A stretch of DNA of 53,881 nucleotides from Prorocentrum cordatum (taxonomy: Eukaryota > Sar > Dinophyceae > Prorocentrales > Prorocentraceae), in assembly GCA_963575745.1 (NCBI GenBank), contig CAUYUJ010017891.1, positions 37,501 to 91,381 on the forward strand, written 5' to 3'. The notes under the pieces are model-generated. The model saw nothing but the letters and a program-made list of their open reading frames with translations. It was not told the DNA's origin and did no database searches. The position numbers and the translations under genes are program-made. How positions within the stretch are numbered: position 1 is the stretch's first letter; the number at the start of each line of letters is the position of its first letter. Below are positions 1-11,370 of this stretch, piece after piece.

Positions 1-80
1 CCTCCAAGAGGCTCCCAAGAAACCCCCAAGAGGCCTCGAGAGGATCCCCGAAGCACCCAAGACGCTCAAAGACTGTACTG
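1..80 (-). repeat. Edge of a CCCAAGA-type degenerate repeat block
   Basis: The first 80 bases carry repeated CCCAAGAGGC / CCCAAGACGC words. They belong to the same degenerate repeat class as the blocks at 1105-1565 and 6715-7195, and in reverse orientation 20925-27400. No gene is visible. Confidence 0.6.
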
Positions 81-149
81 GGCCCGCCAATATGCCCCCC
101 AGATACCCCAAGAGCCCTCTAAAGCCTTCCAAGCGACACCCGAGGAAAC

Positions 150-585
150 TACTCCTCCTCCTCCTCCTCCTCCTCCTCCTCCTCCTCCTCCTCCTCCTCC
201 TCCTCCTGATCCTCCTCCTCCTCCTCCTCCTCCTCCTCCGCCTCCTCCCTCCTCCTCCTCATCCGCAAATTCATCATCCTTCTCCCTCCGCCATCATACC
301 TCTTCCTCCTCCTCCTCCGCCTCGTCCTCCTCCTCCTCATTATCCTCCTCCCCCATAAAAAAGAACGATTGTTCCCCATTTTGTTTCTACGCTTCCTTGA
401 CCATCTCGAACTCGCCTAGGCGTCGGTTTTGGATGGGCTGGTGGGATACGCGGAGCGTCAGGACTTGATCATTATGCAGATCCGACCGGCACACCTCTTC
501 CTCATCCTCCTCCTGCTCTTCCCTCCTCCTCCTCTTCCTCCTTCTCCTCCTCCTCCTCCCCCCCTCCCTCCTCATTCCCATTCCG
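150..585. repeat. CTC/CCT trinucleotide tracts
   Basis: Two nearly pure pyrimidine tracts built on CTC occur at about 150-350 and 495-585, with short unique sequence between them. Leucine/proline-rich or glutamate-rich frames here are products of the repeat. Confidence 0.9.
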
Positions 586-1104
586 CGAGAGGAGGCGCTC
601 CAGATCCACTGCGTGCAGCATGGAGCGTCGGTTCGCGCAGCCGGTCGGGGGCCGACCGAGCCCGCCCGCGCGCCCACCAGCCGCTGCTTCGGCACGCGGT
701 CGGCTGGCCACCCCAAGGAGGAGGAGGAACAAAAGGGGGGGGAAGGAGAAGGAGAACGAGGAGGGATGACAAAGGAATGTCCGCCGCCGTGCCCTGAGGC
801 ACGAGTTGGGGTGTCCTCAGGTAAAGGTTGCAAAGAGGTAGGCGTGCTGGTGGCCTTGCCCTTGCCGACGCGGCAGTGGCGCGAAGCCCCTAAGTAGTTA
901 AATAATTGAGCTGGACAAAAAAAGCAGGTCAGGCGACAGGCGGCCGCCGGCCACGTCCAGCCGGCCGCCGAAAAGCGGGGCAGAGGGAAGGAGTGTCCCC
1001 AGGTCCTTGGCCCGACCCCTGAAGCCTCAGCCCCCAATCCTGAGGGGCCTTCTATTATCTTGTATACAACATTTGGATTGCCTGGAATTAAGACAGTTTA
1101 CTTG
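586..1104. other. No recognisable gene
   Basis: Mostly GC-rich unique sequence with a short GGA-rich tract near 717-760. I see no conserved protein motif on either strand. Confidence 0.5.
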
Positions 1105-1565
1105 CTTTGGAAGTTAGAAACTCACCGGACCCGAAATCGCCAAAGCTCCCCGGGCGCGCCGCGAGGCCTCCTTGGAGCGCTCTCCGGGCCCAGCAGGGCC
1201 CCAAGGTGAGCCAAGGGGGCCACAAGAGGCCGCCCAGGCGGTCCAGGAGTGCTCCGAATCGCCGAGCGATCGCGCCAAGACGCCCGAAATGGCCCCGACG
1301 CGGACTCGAGACGCCCCAGGCGAGCCTCAGAAGGAGCCCCGAGAGGAACCCAAGAGGCAGAAATCTGGATTTCCCGTGCGCGGGTGCTTGCGTTGTGGAT
1401 CCTCCGCTTTTCCAGCTTCCGACGCTCCACGGACGTCCCAAGAGCCCCCCCAAGACCGCCCCAAGACGGCCCTAGAAGCCCCCAAGAGGGCCTCAAGATG
1501 GACCAAGGAGGGCCCCAAGAGGCACCCAAGACGGACCAAGGAGGGCCTCAAGAGGGAGCAGCACG
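1105..1565 (-). repeat. CCCAAGA-type degenerate repeat block with a GTCGGAAG core
   Basis: Imperfect 10-12 bp words such as CCCAAGACGG and CCCAAGAGGC repeat through the block. Read on the minus strand they become CTTGGGGCCGTCTTGG and give LGxxWGxL-like frames. A more unique core near 1360-1432 contains CTTCCGACGCTCC. The similar motif in the block at 6715-7195, and AGTCGGAGGCCC/AGTCGGAAGCCC near 22455 and 25793, suggest one repeat family. None of the translated frames looks like a real protein. Confidence 0.7.
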
Positions 1566-1835
1566 CGCCGCGCCAGGGCCGGAGCGCGCCCATCTCGCGC
1601 GAGCTCTGCACGGTGCCCGGGCGAGAGCGACACGTCGCCCGCTCGCGCGCAGCCCCGCCCCCCAGCAAGTCGACGGCTGAAGAGTATGCGCCGCGCCGAA
1701 GCGGGAACGCCACTCGCCAGCGAAATCTGTGCGGCGCCGTGGCGAGAGCGACTCTCGTCGCCCGCTCTCGCGCGACCCTGCCGTGGACGAGCCGACGAGC
1801 GAAGGATATGCGCGCCGCGCCCACGCGGGAGCTCA
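1566..1835. repeat. Tandem repeat, about 121-bp unit
   Basis: The phrase GCGAGAGCGA followed by a GTCGCCCGCTC motif occurs near 1621 and again near 1742, and flanking sequence of both copies aligns. This gives a diverged tandem of a little over two units. Confidence 0.6.
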
Positions 1836-1913
1836 ACTCTTCGGAAGAATGGAACGTCCACGCAGACATGAGAAGCGTAAATTTCGCATCGTCTTCGTAT
1901 GGGTGCAGTCAAC

Positions 1914-2082
1914 CAGTCAACCCGTGCAATCAGGACGCACTGTAAGGATGCAATGGCCTTGGAAGGCTGTCGACACTTTGCGAGCGGGGCGCGGCCAGCG
2001 AAAGCGGCCAAGGATGAGCCGAAGGGACAGGATGCGAAGATAACCTTAGAAAGTGGCTCATCCTTCCTGTGCGGGTTGCCTG
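1914..2082 (-). mobile_element. Tc1/mariner-like MITE, copy 1 (reverse orientation)
   Basis: This copy starts with CAGTCAACCCG and ends with CGGGTTGCCTG, a near-perfect inverted repeat of about 11 bp. The interior (AAAGCGGCCAAGGATG, GTCGACACTTTGCGAGC) is the reverse complement of the copies at 20063, 41050 and 41416. At about 169 bp it is too short to encode a transposase. No TA duplication is intact here, so it is an old copy. Confidence 0.7.
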
Positions 2083-2420
2083 CATGAGAATCGTAAACGT
2101 TGCATGGACTTCTTATGGGTAGGCTGGGAAGGCCGGGATTGCCCGGAAAGTGGCAGCTAGTGCAAATATACGGGCGCAATGTCCAGGTGTCGATGGGGTG
2201 CGGATGTCTTCCGAAAGCAGTCAGACACAGACCCCTGGCGCAGTTTGAAAAGCAAGCCAGATCGACTGGAGTTGGTCCGCGTCGGCCGCAATTGACCACT
2301 GGAGGGTATGTTGGGCTATTCCTGGACCCCTTGTGCCCACCCAAAGCTCTTGCAACTCCCATGAAAACCTAGAAAAGACCTAGACACCATGAAATGCCAG
2401 TGTATTATCCTTGTCCTCCC
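2083..2420. other. No recognisable gene
   Basis: Unique-looking, mixed-composition sequence without a repeat or protein motif that I can identify. Confidence 0.4.
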
Positions 2421-2424
2421 TTCT

Positions 2425-2755
2425 CTCTCCTCCTCGAAAAGAATAAGAGTAGGAGTTGGAGTAGCAGTAGGAGGAGGAAGAGGAGGAGGTGGAAGAGGAG
2501 GAGAAGGGGGGGAGCGGGGGTAAGGGAGGTGGACATGGATGCGCATCGAGCAGGACGGAGGGAGGTAGGAGTGTGAAGACGGAGGAGGGCGGAGCAGGAG
2601 GAGGAGGAGCAGGAGGAACGAGGAGGGGGAGGAGGAGGAAGACGAGGAGGACACGAAAGATGATGGAAGACGAGGACGCAGGACCGAAAAGAGGGAAAAA
2701 AGAGAGAGAGAGAGAGGAAAAATGCGGAAGCGGGGCGGGAGGAGGAACGAGGCGT
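2425..2755. repeat. GGA-rich purine tract
   Basis: The plus strand is almost wholly purine, built on imperfect GGA/GAG units, with a short GA run near 2700-2716. Confidence 0.85.
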
Positions 2756-2924
2756 GACCCTTGGGTAGCCAGACGACCACGGGCCTCGACCCGCACCCGC
2801 CTCACTTATTCATCTTCCCCTTGCCGCCCTTCAGCAGGCCCGTGCGGCGAGCAGCGATGAGGCCCACCTGTCGGCTGCCCCGCCGGGGGCTAGCGAAAAC
2901 TTTGGCCACCCTGCCGCGTCCCTT

Positions 2925-3030
2925 CCTCGTCCTCTCCTCTTCCTCGTCCTCCTCCTCCTCCTCCTCCTCCTCCTCCTCCTCCTCCTCCCCCTCCTCCTCC
3001 TCCTCCCCCTCCTCCTCCCAACTTCCCCCT
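2925..3030. repeat. CTC trinucleotide tract
   Basis: Near-pure TCC/CTC repeat of about 100 bp. Confidence 0.9.
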
Positions 3031-4084
3031 TCTCGTGCGCAGCAGGCAAGGCTCGCTCCCAGACCCTTCGCTCACAACTGCACTGCCTTTGCGGGGCGCC
3101 GCGGCGGCGGTGTGGAGCAGCGCGTTGACGTGGCCACGGGGCGTCGCGAGAGAATCCTGACAGCGACAGAACGGGGCCAGAGCACTCGCGTGGCCGGGCC
3201 GCTTCTGCCCCGAGCGCCACGCGCAGCTGGCGCGCCGTGGGAGCTTGCAGCGCCGCCACCAACAAAAGCGCCCCCAGCGAGGCGCGATGCCGCTGGCCGC
3301 GGCAGGGGCGCCGGTGCCTCCGGCGAGGCGGCGTGCGCGGCCCCGCGCCGCAGGAGGCGCACCGCGGCGAGGCCGCGGCGGCTGCCCGTCTCCACACCGC
3401 AGGCCCCACTCACCACGGCGCGCGCGCGGCAGGGTGCCGCGCGCAGCTGTCCTCCTCGGCGCCCCTGCAGACGGCGCCGCCGCGCGCCGCGGCAGGCCCG
3501 GAGCCCCGCGGCGTCGCCCGGCACGCCGCGGCGCGCCGCGACGTCTGGGCAGACCTGCGGGCAGTCGGCCTGCTGGACCTCCAGGTCGAGGGTGACTTCC
3601 GCGCGCTTCGCCGCCAGCGCGGAGACGCAGCTGGCGCAGGCCGCGCCCGCCGCTGGGCGCGCCGGGCGCGCCGGGCGCGCAGGGCGCCGTGCCGGTCTTC
3701 TCGTAACTCTCGCAATGCAGCGCCAGCGCCACCAAATCAAATCCGCACTCTTCACTTCCCCGTTACTCTCTCGCTACTTGTCCTCCCCAATGTGTTCGTT
3801 TTCATCATGTTCCCCCCACCCCCCACCCTCCCTCCCTCCTCGATCCCGTTGTCCTCCTCCTGCTTCTCCTCCTTCTCCACCTCCTATGTTTCCTCATTGT
3901 CCTCTGTCTTTTCCTACTACTGCAACTACTACTTCTACTAGTATTACAATTGTCACTTCAATTCCAACATCAACATCAAAAACAACATCAACAACAACAC
4001 ACTGCGGCCCCGGGCCCACGGGTCAAAGTCCAAATTTGCGCTGTATGGCACAAGCCCGTACGCGACAAATCTCTCTACTGTGAT
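3031..4084. other. GC-rich stretch then pyrimidine-rich stretch, no gene recognised
   Basis: From 3090 to 3720 the sequence is extremely GC-rich with short CGCGCC/GGGCGCGCC words, which keep several frames open on both strands. From 3760 to 4000 it is pyrimidine-rich with short ACATCAACA words. I reject the long plus-strand open frame across this stretch as composition-driven. Confidence 0.5.
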
Positions 4085-4745
4085 ACTTGTATCCTCAGCA
4101 ATACTGCGGGTACCACTGAGGATTCCTGTACGAATAGCATAGAACTACCACGGAAGTAAGGATTCCTGCATAAGGACGCTATCCACTGGAATCATTCAAA
4201 AGGAATCCTTACTGAGACATCCTCGCAATGGCATCCTTCATACGGACTCCACAAGGAATCCTTCATAAACCTCACAATGCACGAGTGAATCCACAATCCT
4301 TACTAAGGAACTGTACAATGGACCCCTGATTAATGCATCTTGAATGAAGAAGTAGAACTGGATCCGGAAGCTTTACAATGGAGCCCTTACTAGAGAATCT
4401 GCAACAAGGAATCCTTACGCTGGAGCCCTTGGTTCGAACCCTTAACAGCGCATCCATGCCATGGACTCCTTAAGAAGATGGGCTCCCCAACGAGGGACAC
4501 CCCACACGGAGTCCGCACACGGGAATCCCTACTGAGATCGGAGGCGACGAAAGGGGCGAATAGCCAAGGGGGGAGCAATCCATGTATCCAGGGGCGCCGA
4601 CGATCCATGTTTTCAGCGAGGCTCCCGGAGGGGTACGTGCAATGCTCTCCCCTGATCTATTAGCCCCTATCGCCGCCTCCGATGAGACACCCTCGCAATG
4701 GAACCCTCACCAGGACCTCCCCATACGGAAGCCTTGCCAGAAACC
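4085..4745. repeat. Degenerate GGAATCCTTAC repeat region
   Basis: Words such as AAGGAATCCTTAC, CTCGCAATGG and GAGCCCTTAC recur irregularly every few tens of bases on the plus strand. This marks an old, strongly diverged tandem array. A GGTTCGAACCC word at about 4429 lies inside it and is not a tRNA. Confidence 0.55.
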
Positions 4746-4880
4746 CCTCCTCCTCCTCCTCCTCCCCTTCCTCTTCCTCCTCCTCCTCCTCCTCCTCCTC
4801 CTCCTCCTCCCCCTCCTCCTCCTCCACCCCCTCCTCCTCCTCCTCCTCCTCCTCCTCCTCCTCCTCCTCCTCCTCGGCCT
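4746..4880. repeat. CTC trinucleotide tract
   Basis: Nearly uninterrupted CTC repeat of about 135 bp. Confidence 0.95.
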
Positions 4881-4967
4881 CGCATCTCTCCAGAAACCCC
4901 AGCCGCCGAGCGCACGCAAGCTCCCCCAGGCCGCCAGGCCCGAGGCAGAGCCCTGGACTCGGGCGGC

Positions 4968-5170
4968 GAGGCACCGTGCACGCGTTGCGGAGCCAGCGCA
5001 GGAACGGCATCACTTTTGAGCTCCACGCCCACGCCTCCAAACCGGGGGGGAGGCCTCCAAATCGGGGGGAGGCACCCTGCACGTGTCACGGAGCCAGCGC
5101 AGGAACGGCATCGCTTTTTGAGCTCCACGCCCACGCCCTCCAAGTCGGGGGGAGGCCCTGATGTGGCGCC
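4968..5170. repeat. Tandem duplication, 101-bp unit
   Basis: Two copies begin with GAGGCACC at 4968 and 5069. Both contain AGCCAGCGCAGGAACGGCAT and GAGCTCCACGCCCACGCC, with scattered substitutions. Confidence 0.85.
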
Positions 5171-6040
5171 AGCAACAGAGGACGGTGCTGGAGCCTCAAG
5201 AGACCGAGAGCTAGGCAGAGTCGCCGGAGTCTTCGGCGGGCTGAGACACGAGGGGGACCTGATCCCCCTCAGACCCACGAGCGTCTGAGCTGACAGGAGG
5301 AGGAGCGGAGGAACGGACGAGGGAAAAGAGGCGGGGTGGCAGAGGCCGGGCAGCATGGATCGGGTGGCTGGGGCCGCGAGGTGGCAACCTGAACCATGGC
5401 ACATGAGGGTCCAAGTGTTGCAGGCACAGGCCGCCAACCAATCCAGCGGCGCTGCACGAGCCAGCCTGCCATGGGCTAGCATGCGCCACAAGCTGCAAAC
5501 TGCGCACCGTGCACGTCCTCGCCAGCCGTGACTGACCTCGAAGGATACTGCGCATTGCATAGAAGGAACTCTGCAAACCTGGCCCCCCTGTCGAAGCGGA
5601 GAGGTACATCCCCCACGCAACACGCTGAAGAGACACCGTAGTCAAATCAGAACGGCAACGCCCAATGCGGCAAGGTCGAACACGACGACGGAAACAAAAC
5701 ACAACACCTGGCAGGGAAGGGAAAGAGGGGGAAGGAAGGAGGGGAGGGGAGGAGGCTCCACCGCACTGGGTCTCGTGGCTCGACTACGGACCGACCTGCA
5801 AGCATTGGGCGACATGCCTGAATATCCAAACCAGGACAGGAAACAGCACTAGTGAAACTTGCGTGCGGGTGTACCAGAGACGGGGGAACACAACCGCGTT
5901 GATATGAGATCCGAAGGCACGAGTCGGGGCAGATCCCTTGGGTCCCGTCAGCGCAGCGGAGCCAAACTCGAAAGGAAGATGGGGACGACCTCAGCGACGA
6001 CGAAAACGGAAACGACGCCGATGACGACGACGGCAGGCGG
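5171..6040. other. No recognisable gene
   Basis: Unique-looking sequence with short purine-rich parts near 5715-5760. Open frames occur on both strands, but none contains a motif I can assign. Confidence 0.4.
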
Positions 6041-6300
6041 GACGCTGACGGGCGAATCGAGCAGGCGGGACCCTCAAGGGCATCTCGGGTGGGCGGGACA
6101 CTACGGCGGGCGGTCGTTAACGGGAGGGCCAGACAGGCGGGACCCAAACGGGCAGGTCGGGCGGGCGGGGCGTTAACGCAAGCGGGCGGGCTTTCTTCGA
6201 TCAGCTCAACAAGCGGGACCCTGACGGGCGGGCCGGGGGCCTACAGAACAGGGCCAGTCGGGCGGGCGGGACAGTCAAGCGGGCGGGCGCGCTCTCATGC
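6041..6300. repeat. GGGCGGGAC-type degenerate repeat
   Basis: Words such as GGGCGGGAC, GGGCGGGCG and AACGGGCAGGTCGGGCG recur. The same kind of sequence returns at 11380-11515. Confidence 0.6.
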
Positions 6301-6714
6301 AGCGCGGCAGGGCGAGGCGAGGCGAGGCGAGGCGACTCCCAATGCGCCCGCGAGGGCGGCCGCGCGTGGCTGGGAGTGGGCGCCGGGATGTCGCCCATTC
6401 AGCCGAGCGTAGACATGCTCCTTTGCACGTGCACGTGACAATCCTCCAGTTGAGACCACAAGTCGCTGTCCGACGCGCGGTTTTGCCACTGCTCCCCCCG
6501 CGTCGCGGGAAGCCGCGGGCCCCCGCCTGCCGGGGGGCGGCGGGGCGTGCGAGATGAGTGGCGGCCCCCCCTCCCCAGATCTCGCTCCACGGGAAAGGGG
6601 GTGTATCCGGGCTCCCGGGCTGGGTGTCCGTTCTCCCTGGCGCACCGCACCCCTGGCCACTCTGGAGCCTTCTAATCTGCCGTCCGTGGCCGCATACACG
6701 CTCCAGGACGGTCC
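6301..6714. other. No recognisable gene
   Basis: GC-rich unique sequence. A short GAGGCGAGGC run is at 6310-6332. No protein motif was found. Confidence 0.4.
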
Positions 6715-7195
6715 CGGATCCCCGAACGCTTGGCCCAAGACGCCTACGATGGCTCCAAGACGCCCCAAGACGCCTTCGAGACGCCACAAGGCAGACCCAA
6801 GACCATTCCCAAGACAACCCCGACGAGGCACAAATCTATGGTTTCTTCACGTCTTGGATGTTTCTGAAGTTATCGTCTTCTCGAACTTCCGACGCTCCAA
6901 GACGGCCCAAGAAGCCCCGTCGACCGCCCCAACGAGGCCAAGAGGGAGAACGCGAACCGCAAATCTGATCCGTCCGCCCCAAGGGGCGGCCCAAAGGCCC
7001 CAGGCAGCCCCCAAGCGGCCTCAAAGAAGCCCCCAACAGGCCTCAAGAGGTCCAACCAGGCCCAGTCCTAAAAGAAGCCCCCAAACGGCCCCGAAGACGT
7101 TTCGCAACTGCCTCCACGAGGCCCCACCAGGCCCCCAAACAGCCCAAGACGCCCACAAGAGTCACCAGATAGCGCCCAAGAAGCCTACAACCCAT
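6715..7195 (-). repeat. CCCAAGA-type degenerate repeat block
   Basis: Repeated CCCAAGACGCC words with a more unique core near 6835-6905 that ends in CTTCCGACGCTCC, as in the block at 1105-1565. Confidence 0.7.
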
Positions 7196-7459
7196 CACCC
7201 GTGGACTCCCCGCATCTTCTCAGGGTCGGCGGAATGGCGCAAGATTCTCGAATCAAACTCCGCCGCGTCGTCAACCCATAGTTTGCGAGATCGCTGCGGC
7301 AACCGCTTCGTGCGTGCATTGGCGTCGACGGAGCCCCGAAATAAATCCCCGCGGCCCCGCCCCCCCCTGTCGCCGCACGCGACCAGCCCCGGGAGCCCCC
7401 ATTGTAGAGCGCCTCCATCGCGCGCGCCCATATCCGCGTCCCATTTCGCGGCCGCACTG

Positions 7460-10210
7460 CTAGATATACCTCGTCGCGCACCGGGTCCTATCCCACCGTG
7501 GCTTCACCGCGTCGTTCCGAGAGCGCGCTCGACGTTGCGCCGGCCCTCGCGGCGCTGGGGCCAGCGCCGCTGCTGGACTCCGACGCGGCGCCGCAATTGC
7601 CGAAATGGCCCGGCATTTCGCTTCCACGCTGGTTCCTGGGAAACGCCGCGGCAACCCCACTATCATTCTTGTCGCGCGACGCTGCGCGGGTCGCGCCCGC
7701 GATGCAAACGGGGCAACCATCGCCCAAGAGCCAGCGCCGCGAAGCAACGCGGAGGGGCAACGCCGTTGAACAGCCGCACACGATCTTTCAGAAAGCACTG
7801 CCGCGTGGCCAGCGCCTGCTCGAAGACTAAATTCCCACCGCGCTGCGCTGATTCTGGAGGCCACCTCCACTGCGGTCGAATCGCAAAAGGTAGCTTGATG
7901 ACTGACATAGCCTTGCGCAGCAGAAAAGTGTGCTACTCAATGTTGTTCACGTGGCGACTGCATGCTCCAGATGGTTTCGCGCCCGCCCATCTCGCGTGTG
8001 AGATGAGATACTGGTCATCCCTGGGGTGTTTTCTACACCCGTGGGATGGGCGGCAACATTGCGCCCCGAATCGTCATTTTTATCTGTCTCCGCGAAGTTG
8101 CTAGCAACAAACGGTATCTGCGAATCGGGGATCGGTCAGGCCGCCATACTTGCGCGCTGCCCAAAGGGAGGCCGCATCTCCGATCAGCCCATGTTTTCGA
8201 ATTTGCCGAAGATGGATCCAAATCAACAAATTAGACAACACCGAGCTCAGAAAGTCTCCGTGCTTGGTACCGTGACTACTATCGAACGCCTTGTCGTCTG
8301 GTCTGCATGCGCGCTTCGAATGAAATTGACGCACGGCGCTGGAACCGCGCGCGTTCGCGAGGCTTCCCATCCTGACGAATGCGATACCGTGCCAAACGCT
8401 ATATATATATATATATATATACAGAGAGAGATTATTTAGTATCATGTTTTGGAACAACAAAGGTAGCAGCCCACGGAGGGACCTGGAACTCCCGTGCCTT
8501 CTCCTGGACGATGGCCAGAACAAACGCGCGGTCGTCTGCGTCGCATTGTCGCTGGGGCCCTGCCCGGGCGAAGGGTTGCATTGCGTCCGAGATGGGCTCC
8601 AATCTGTTGCAAAGTACTCGCATAATAATTGGCAGACGAGTGGGGCCAATGAAAATTTGCAAGATGTTCTCCGGCAGCGGCGGCTCTCCCGATTCGAATG
8701 CAACTTAAATCCGGGCGTTTCCCATTGTTTCGGCGTCGCCGTGCCATCTGCCACTGCGCCGCTGAAAAGCTTCCACGTCGCCTGCTTGGGGGACTCACCT
8801 CCGCTCATTCGCATCTTCTCTGCGACGTCGTTGGTCCCTGGCGCCTGTCCGTTTTCAAATCGCCGCAATGCACGCGTCATCTTCGCATGAGTGAAGCCTG
8901 GTGTCATTGGGTTGCCCATTCCGCCGTTGTGGCCGGGTGGTCTGCCCCGCCCGGTCGCGCATGCAATGGTTCGTATAAATCAGCTAAAACATCAGATGTG
9001 CCCCCTCTGCCGTGAACAGTTTGGCCCACGTTGCGACTGCACATATGGGACCAGATATTTCCTTATCCGCCCTGATCCCAATGATCTTGTTCCAGCTTCG
9101 GAGGTCATTGAGAGGTGTAGCGAGTTGTCGGTGCCAGTCAGTCCTGCCTTGATTTCCGACTTCCCGCCGGATATGTTTGCTGAATTGTCGTCGTAATGTC
9201 GTGTCTGCGCTGCCAAGCTGCTTACGATGAAATTGTAATTTGTCAAATGTACTTTGTGGCCGCTGTGGACTCCACGATCCATCCTCCGGCTATGGCCCCA
9301 GATATTCCATGCATTACGTGATCGATGTTTACAATCGAATGGAGACCGCATTTCGGACACGACGCCCATGCTAGCGATCGTATCCAAGTCGTTGCACGTA
9401 CCTGCGCGTGTGTCCGCAAAAAATACACTTCCTCATGATCGTTGTACGTTTGGTCCGCTGCGGGCGTCGTGGTCGATGATGTGCGCCAGGCGCTGCTTGA
9501 GCATGTTGCTCCTCTGATATACGTCTGTATGGCCCGATCCCAGGTTAATTCTTGCGGTGGCCGAGCTACCAACCACAGCGCGTCAAGGTGCTTTGAAGTC
9601 AGAATGTAATCACCATGCCTCGGGGCTGTCGCGAACTACGGAGACATGTCAGTCGTAGGTGTGGCTGCTGCGGAAACGTTATGTATACTTGTGATAGCCA
9701 AATTGTGCGGTAGCCCACTGATTTGGCCACTCCCTTCCAGAACTGCAAGGGCCGTGCGCACGTCTGGCAATCGCCCGTCTGTTGTCTGGGTCGGTCGCTG
9801 GCCTAACCTGCGCATTGCAATCCGCACCCATCACAATATGTAGTCGATGCCGTGCCCCTGTCTTGACAATATGGGATAAGTCGTCACAAACTTCCTGCAC
9901 AGCGTGGTCGGGGTATATCCGTAAAGTCCAGCATCGTATACGAAAGTACGCAATACTACCACTGACTGGCACTCATTGATTGATGTGGTGCGCCCACCGC
10001 GCGTGCAGCAGTATACCAACACCATGCTTGTGCGATCCTCCCCCAGAGGCCGCATACAAATGCCGACCATCAATCGCGCAGGATTCGTAATTCGCCAGAC
10101 GCATCGATTCATTGATATGTATGTCATTCCACTCGCATACGAGCAGTTTCTGCAATAACTCTGCGAATCCGTCGTCGGAGGTGAGGCCTCTGATGTTTTT
10201 GTGAACCACC
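7460..10210 (-). mobile_element. Decayed LINE (endonuclease plus reverse transcriptase), LINE-A
   Basis: Read from 10210 down to 7460 on the minus strand, the pieces follow the order of a non-LTR retrotransposon. An endonuclease start (IRGLTSDDGFAELL, then HKHGVGILLHARWA) lies in 10209-9973. The GDFNA-like box, here GADCNAQV, is near 9830. RT fingers (ALRRFENGQAPGTNDV) are near 8880. LPIIMRVLCNRLEPISDAM lies near 8600-8640. The conserved GTKQGDPLSS box is degraded to GTKHGDFLSS near 8240. The thumb motif LKDRVRLFNGV is near 7770, and AQRRATRMIVGL closes the RT. Frameshifts and stops separate most blocks. The catalytic FADD box near 8110 reads FADT, so the enzyme would be inactive. A TA microsatellite interrupts the RT. 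The family match is from memory of LINE motifs, not from a search. Confidence 0.8.
8400..8421. repeat. TA dinucleotide microsatellite inside LINE-A
   Basis: About ten TA units followed by a short GA run, located inside the reverse transcriptase region of the LINE remnant. Confidence 0.9.
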
Positions 10211-10550
10211 AGAATTTCCCTGTAAGTATGCCCAGTCGTCGCAAGTATATGTGAGCATGATGGCTGTACGTTTCCAGCTGCTGGCTGCTCTGACGTCTAG
10301 AACCAGGTCCACGACAGTACCCAGTCCTGAGGGTAGTTCCTGTTAAGGGTGAACGAATTTCCTCTCCGTCTTCCACGTCCTCCGAGAATTACTCTGGGGA
10401 GCCCTGCGGTGAGGTGTTGGGCGGTCGGTGGCGTGGTTGGCTGATTCACCGAATGCCTTGTCGAACTGCTGCTGTCCGTAGGTCCACAAAGGGGCAGCAG
10501 GTGAAACGGAGCGTGGTGGAACAAGTGGGACGAAGTCAGGCGGACCTGGT
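10211..10550. other. No recognisable gene
   Basis: This may be the 5' part of the LINE-A remnant on the minus strand, but I see no motif that would prove it. Confidence 0.35.
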
Positions 10551-10766
10551 CTTTGGACGCCCGAAATGGGCACGGAAAGAATGGATACAATGCCCAACAG
10601 CAGTTCCTGGTCATTTTGGACAGGGCTCGCTGTCGGTGTCGCCGCGGCCTGTGTCCATTTGAGACAGAAGGCCGCCTGCCCAACAGCGGCCGCTGTTGGT
10701 TTGGGACAACATTTGTTGTTGGGCATTGTGCCCAGTTTTTTCCGTACCCATTTCGGGCGTCCAAAG
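10551..10766. mobile_element. MITE with about 50-bp terminal inverted repeats
   Basis: The left end starts CTTTGGACGCCCGAAATGGG and the right end is its inverted copy, ending GGGCGTCCAAAG. The two arms match over about 50 bp with a few differences (TACAATGCCCAACAGC against CACAATGCCCAACAAC). The interior holds a perfect 20-bp palindrome at 10680-10699 centred on GCGGCCGC. No target-site duplication is evident, and the right end abuts a GGA tract. At about 216 bp it is non-coding. Confidence 0.75.
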
Positions 10767-11370
10767 AGGAGGAGGAGGCGGAGGAGGAGGAGGAGAAGGA
10801 TGCGGAGGAGGAGGAAGAACAGGAGAAAGAGGAAAGGAGGAGGATGAGGAAGAGGAAGAGGAGGAGGAGGAGGAGGAGGAGGAGGAGGAGGAAGAGGGAG
10901 GAGGACCAGAGTAAACCCAATACTCATCAACGACATTGCAATACACCGTCCAGATGGTCCGTTCGACGAGGTCGGGTGGTCAGGCAGCCCAGCGGGCGAA
11001 GCCCAGCGGCCGACCTGCACGCGCGGGGCCCTTCTGGGCGAGCCGGGCGCGCGTGAGCCGACGGGCCGCCCGCGGGCGCTCCCGCCTGACAGGGGAGGGA
11101 GGAGGAGGAGGAGGAGGAGGAGGAGGAGGAGGAAGGAGGAGGAGGGAGGAGAGGAAGTCGGAGGAAGGAAGGAGTGGGGAGTAAGCGGAGGAGGAGGAGG
11201 AGACGTCTAGAGGTGCAGGAGGAGGAGGAGGTAGGCAGGAGGAGGAGGAGAGGAGGAGGAGGAGGAGGAGGAGGAGGAGGAGTGGGGGGAGTAGCGGAGG
11301 AGGAGGAGGAGGAGGAGGAGGAGGAGGAGGAGGAGGAGGAGGAGGACGGCGAGGCGAAGGAGGTGGAGGA
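10767..11370. repeat. GGA/GAG purine tracts flanking a GC-rich island
   Basis: GGA-rich tracts run from 10767 to 10915 and from 11095 to 11370. Between them, 10925-11094 is GC-rich with GGGCGAAGCCCAGC-type words that partly reappear at 11455-11490. Confidence 0.85.

Noticed and set aside
2761-4083. 440-codon plus-strand open frame
   Set aside because: It crosses a CTC tract and a very GC-rich stretch, has overlapping frames on the other strand and no motif.
4425-4445. GGTTCGAACCC word that looks like a tRNA T-loop
   Set aside because: No acceptor stem, D-arm or anticodon arm can be built around it, and it lies in a degenerate repeat of similar words.
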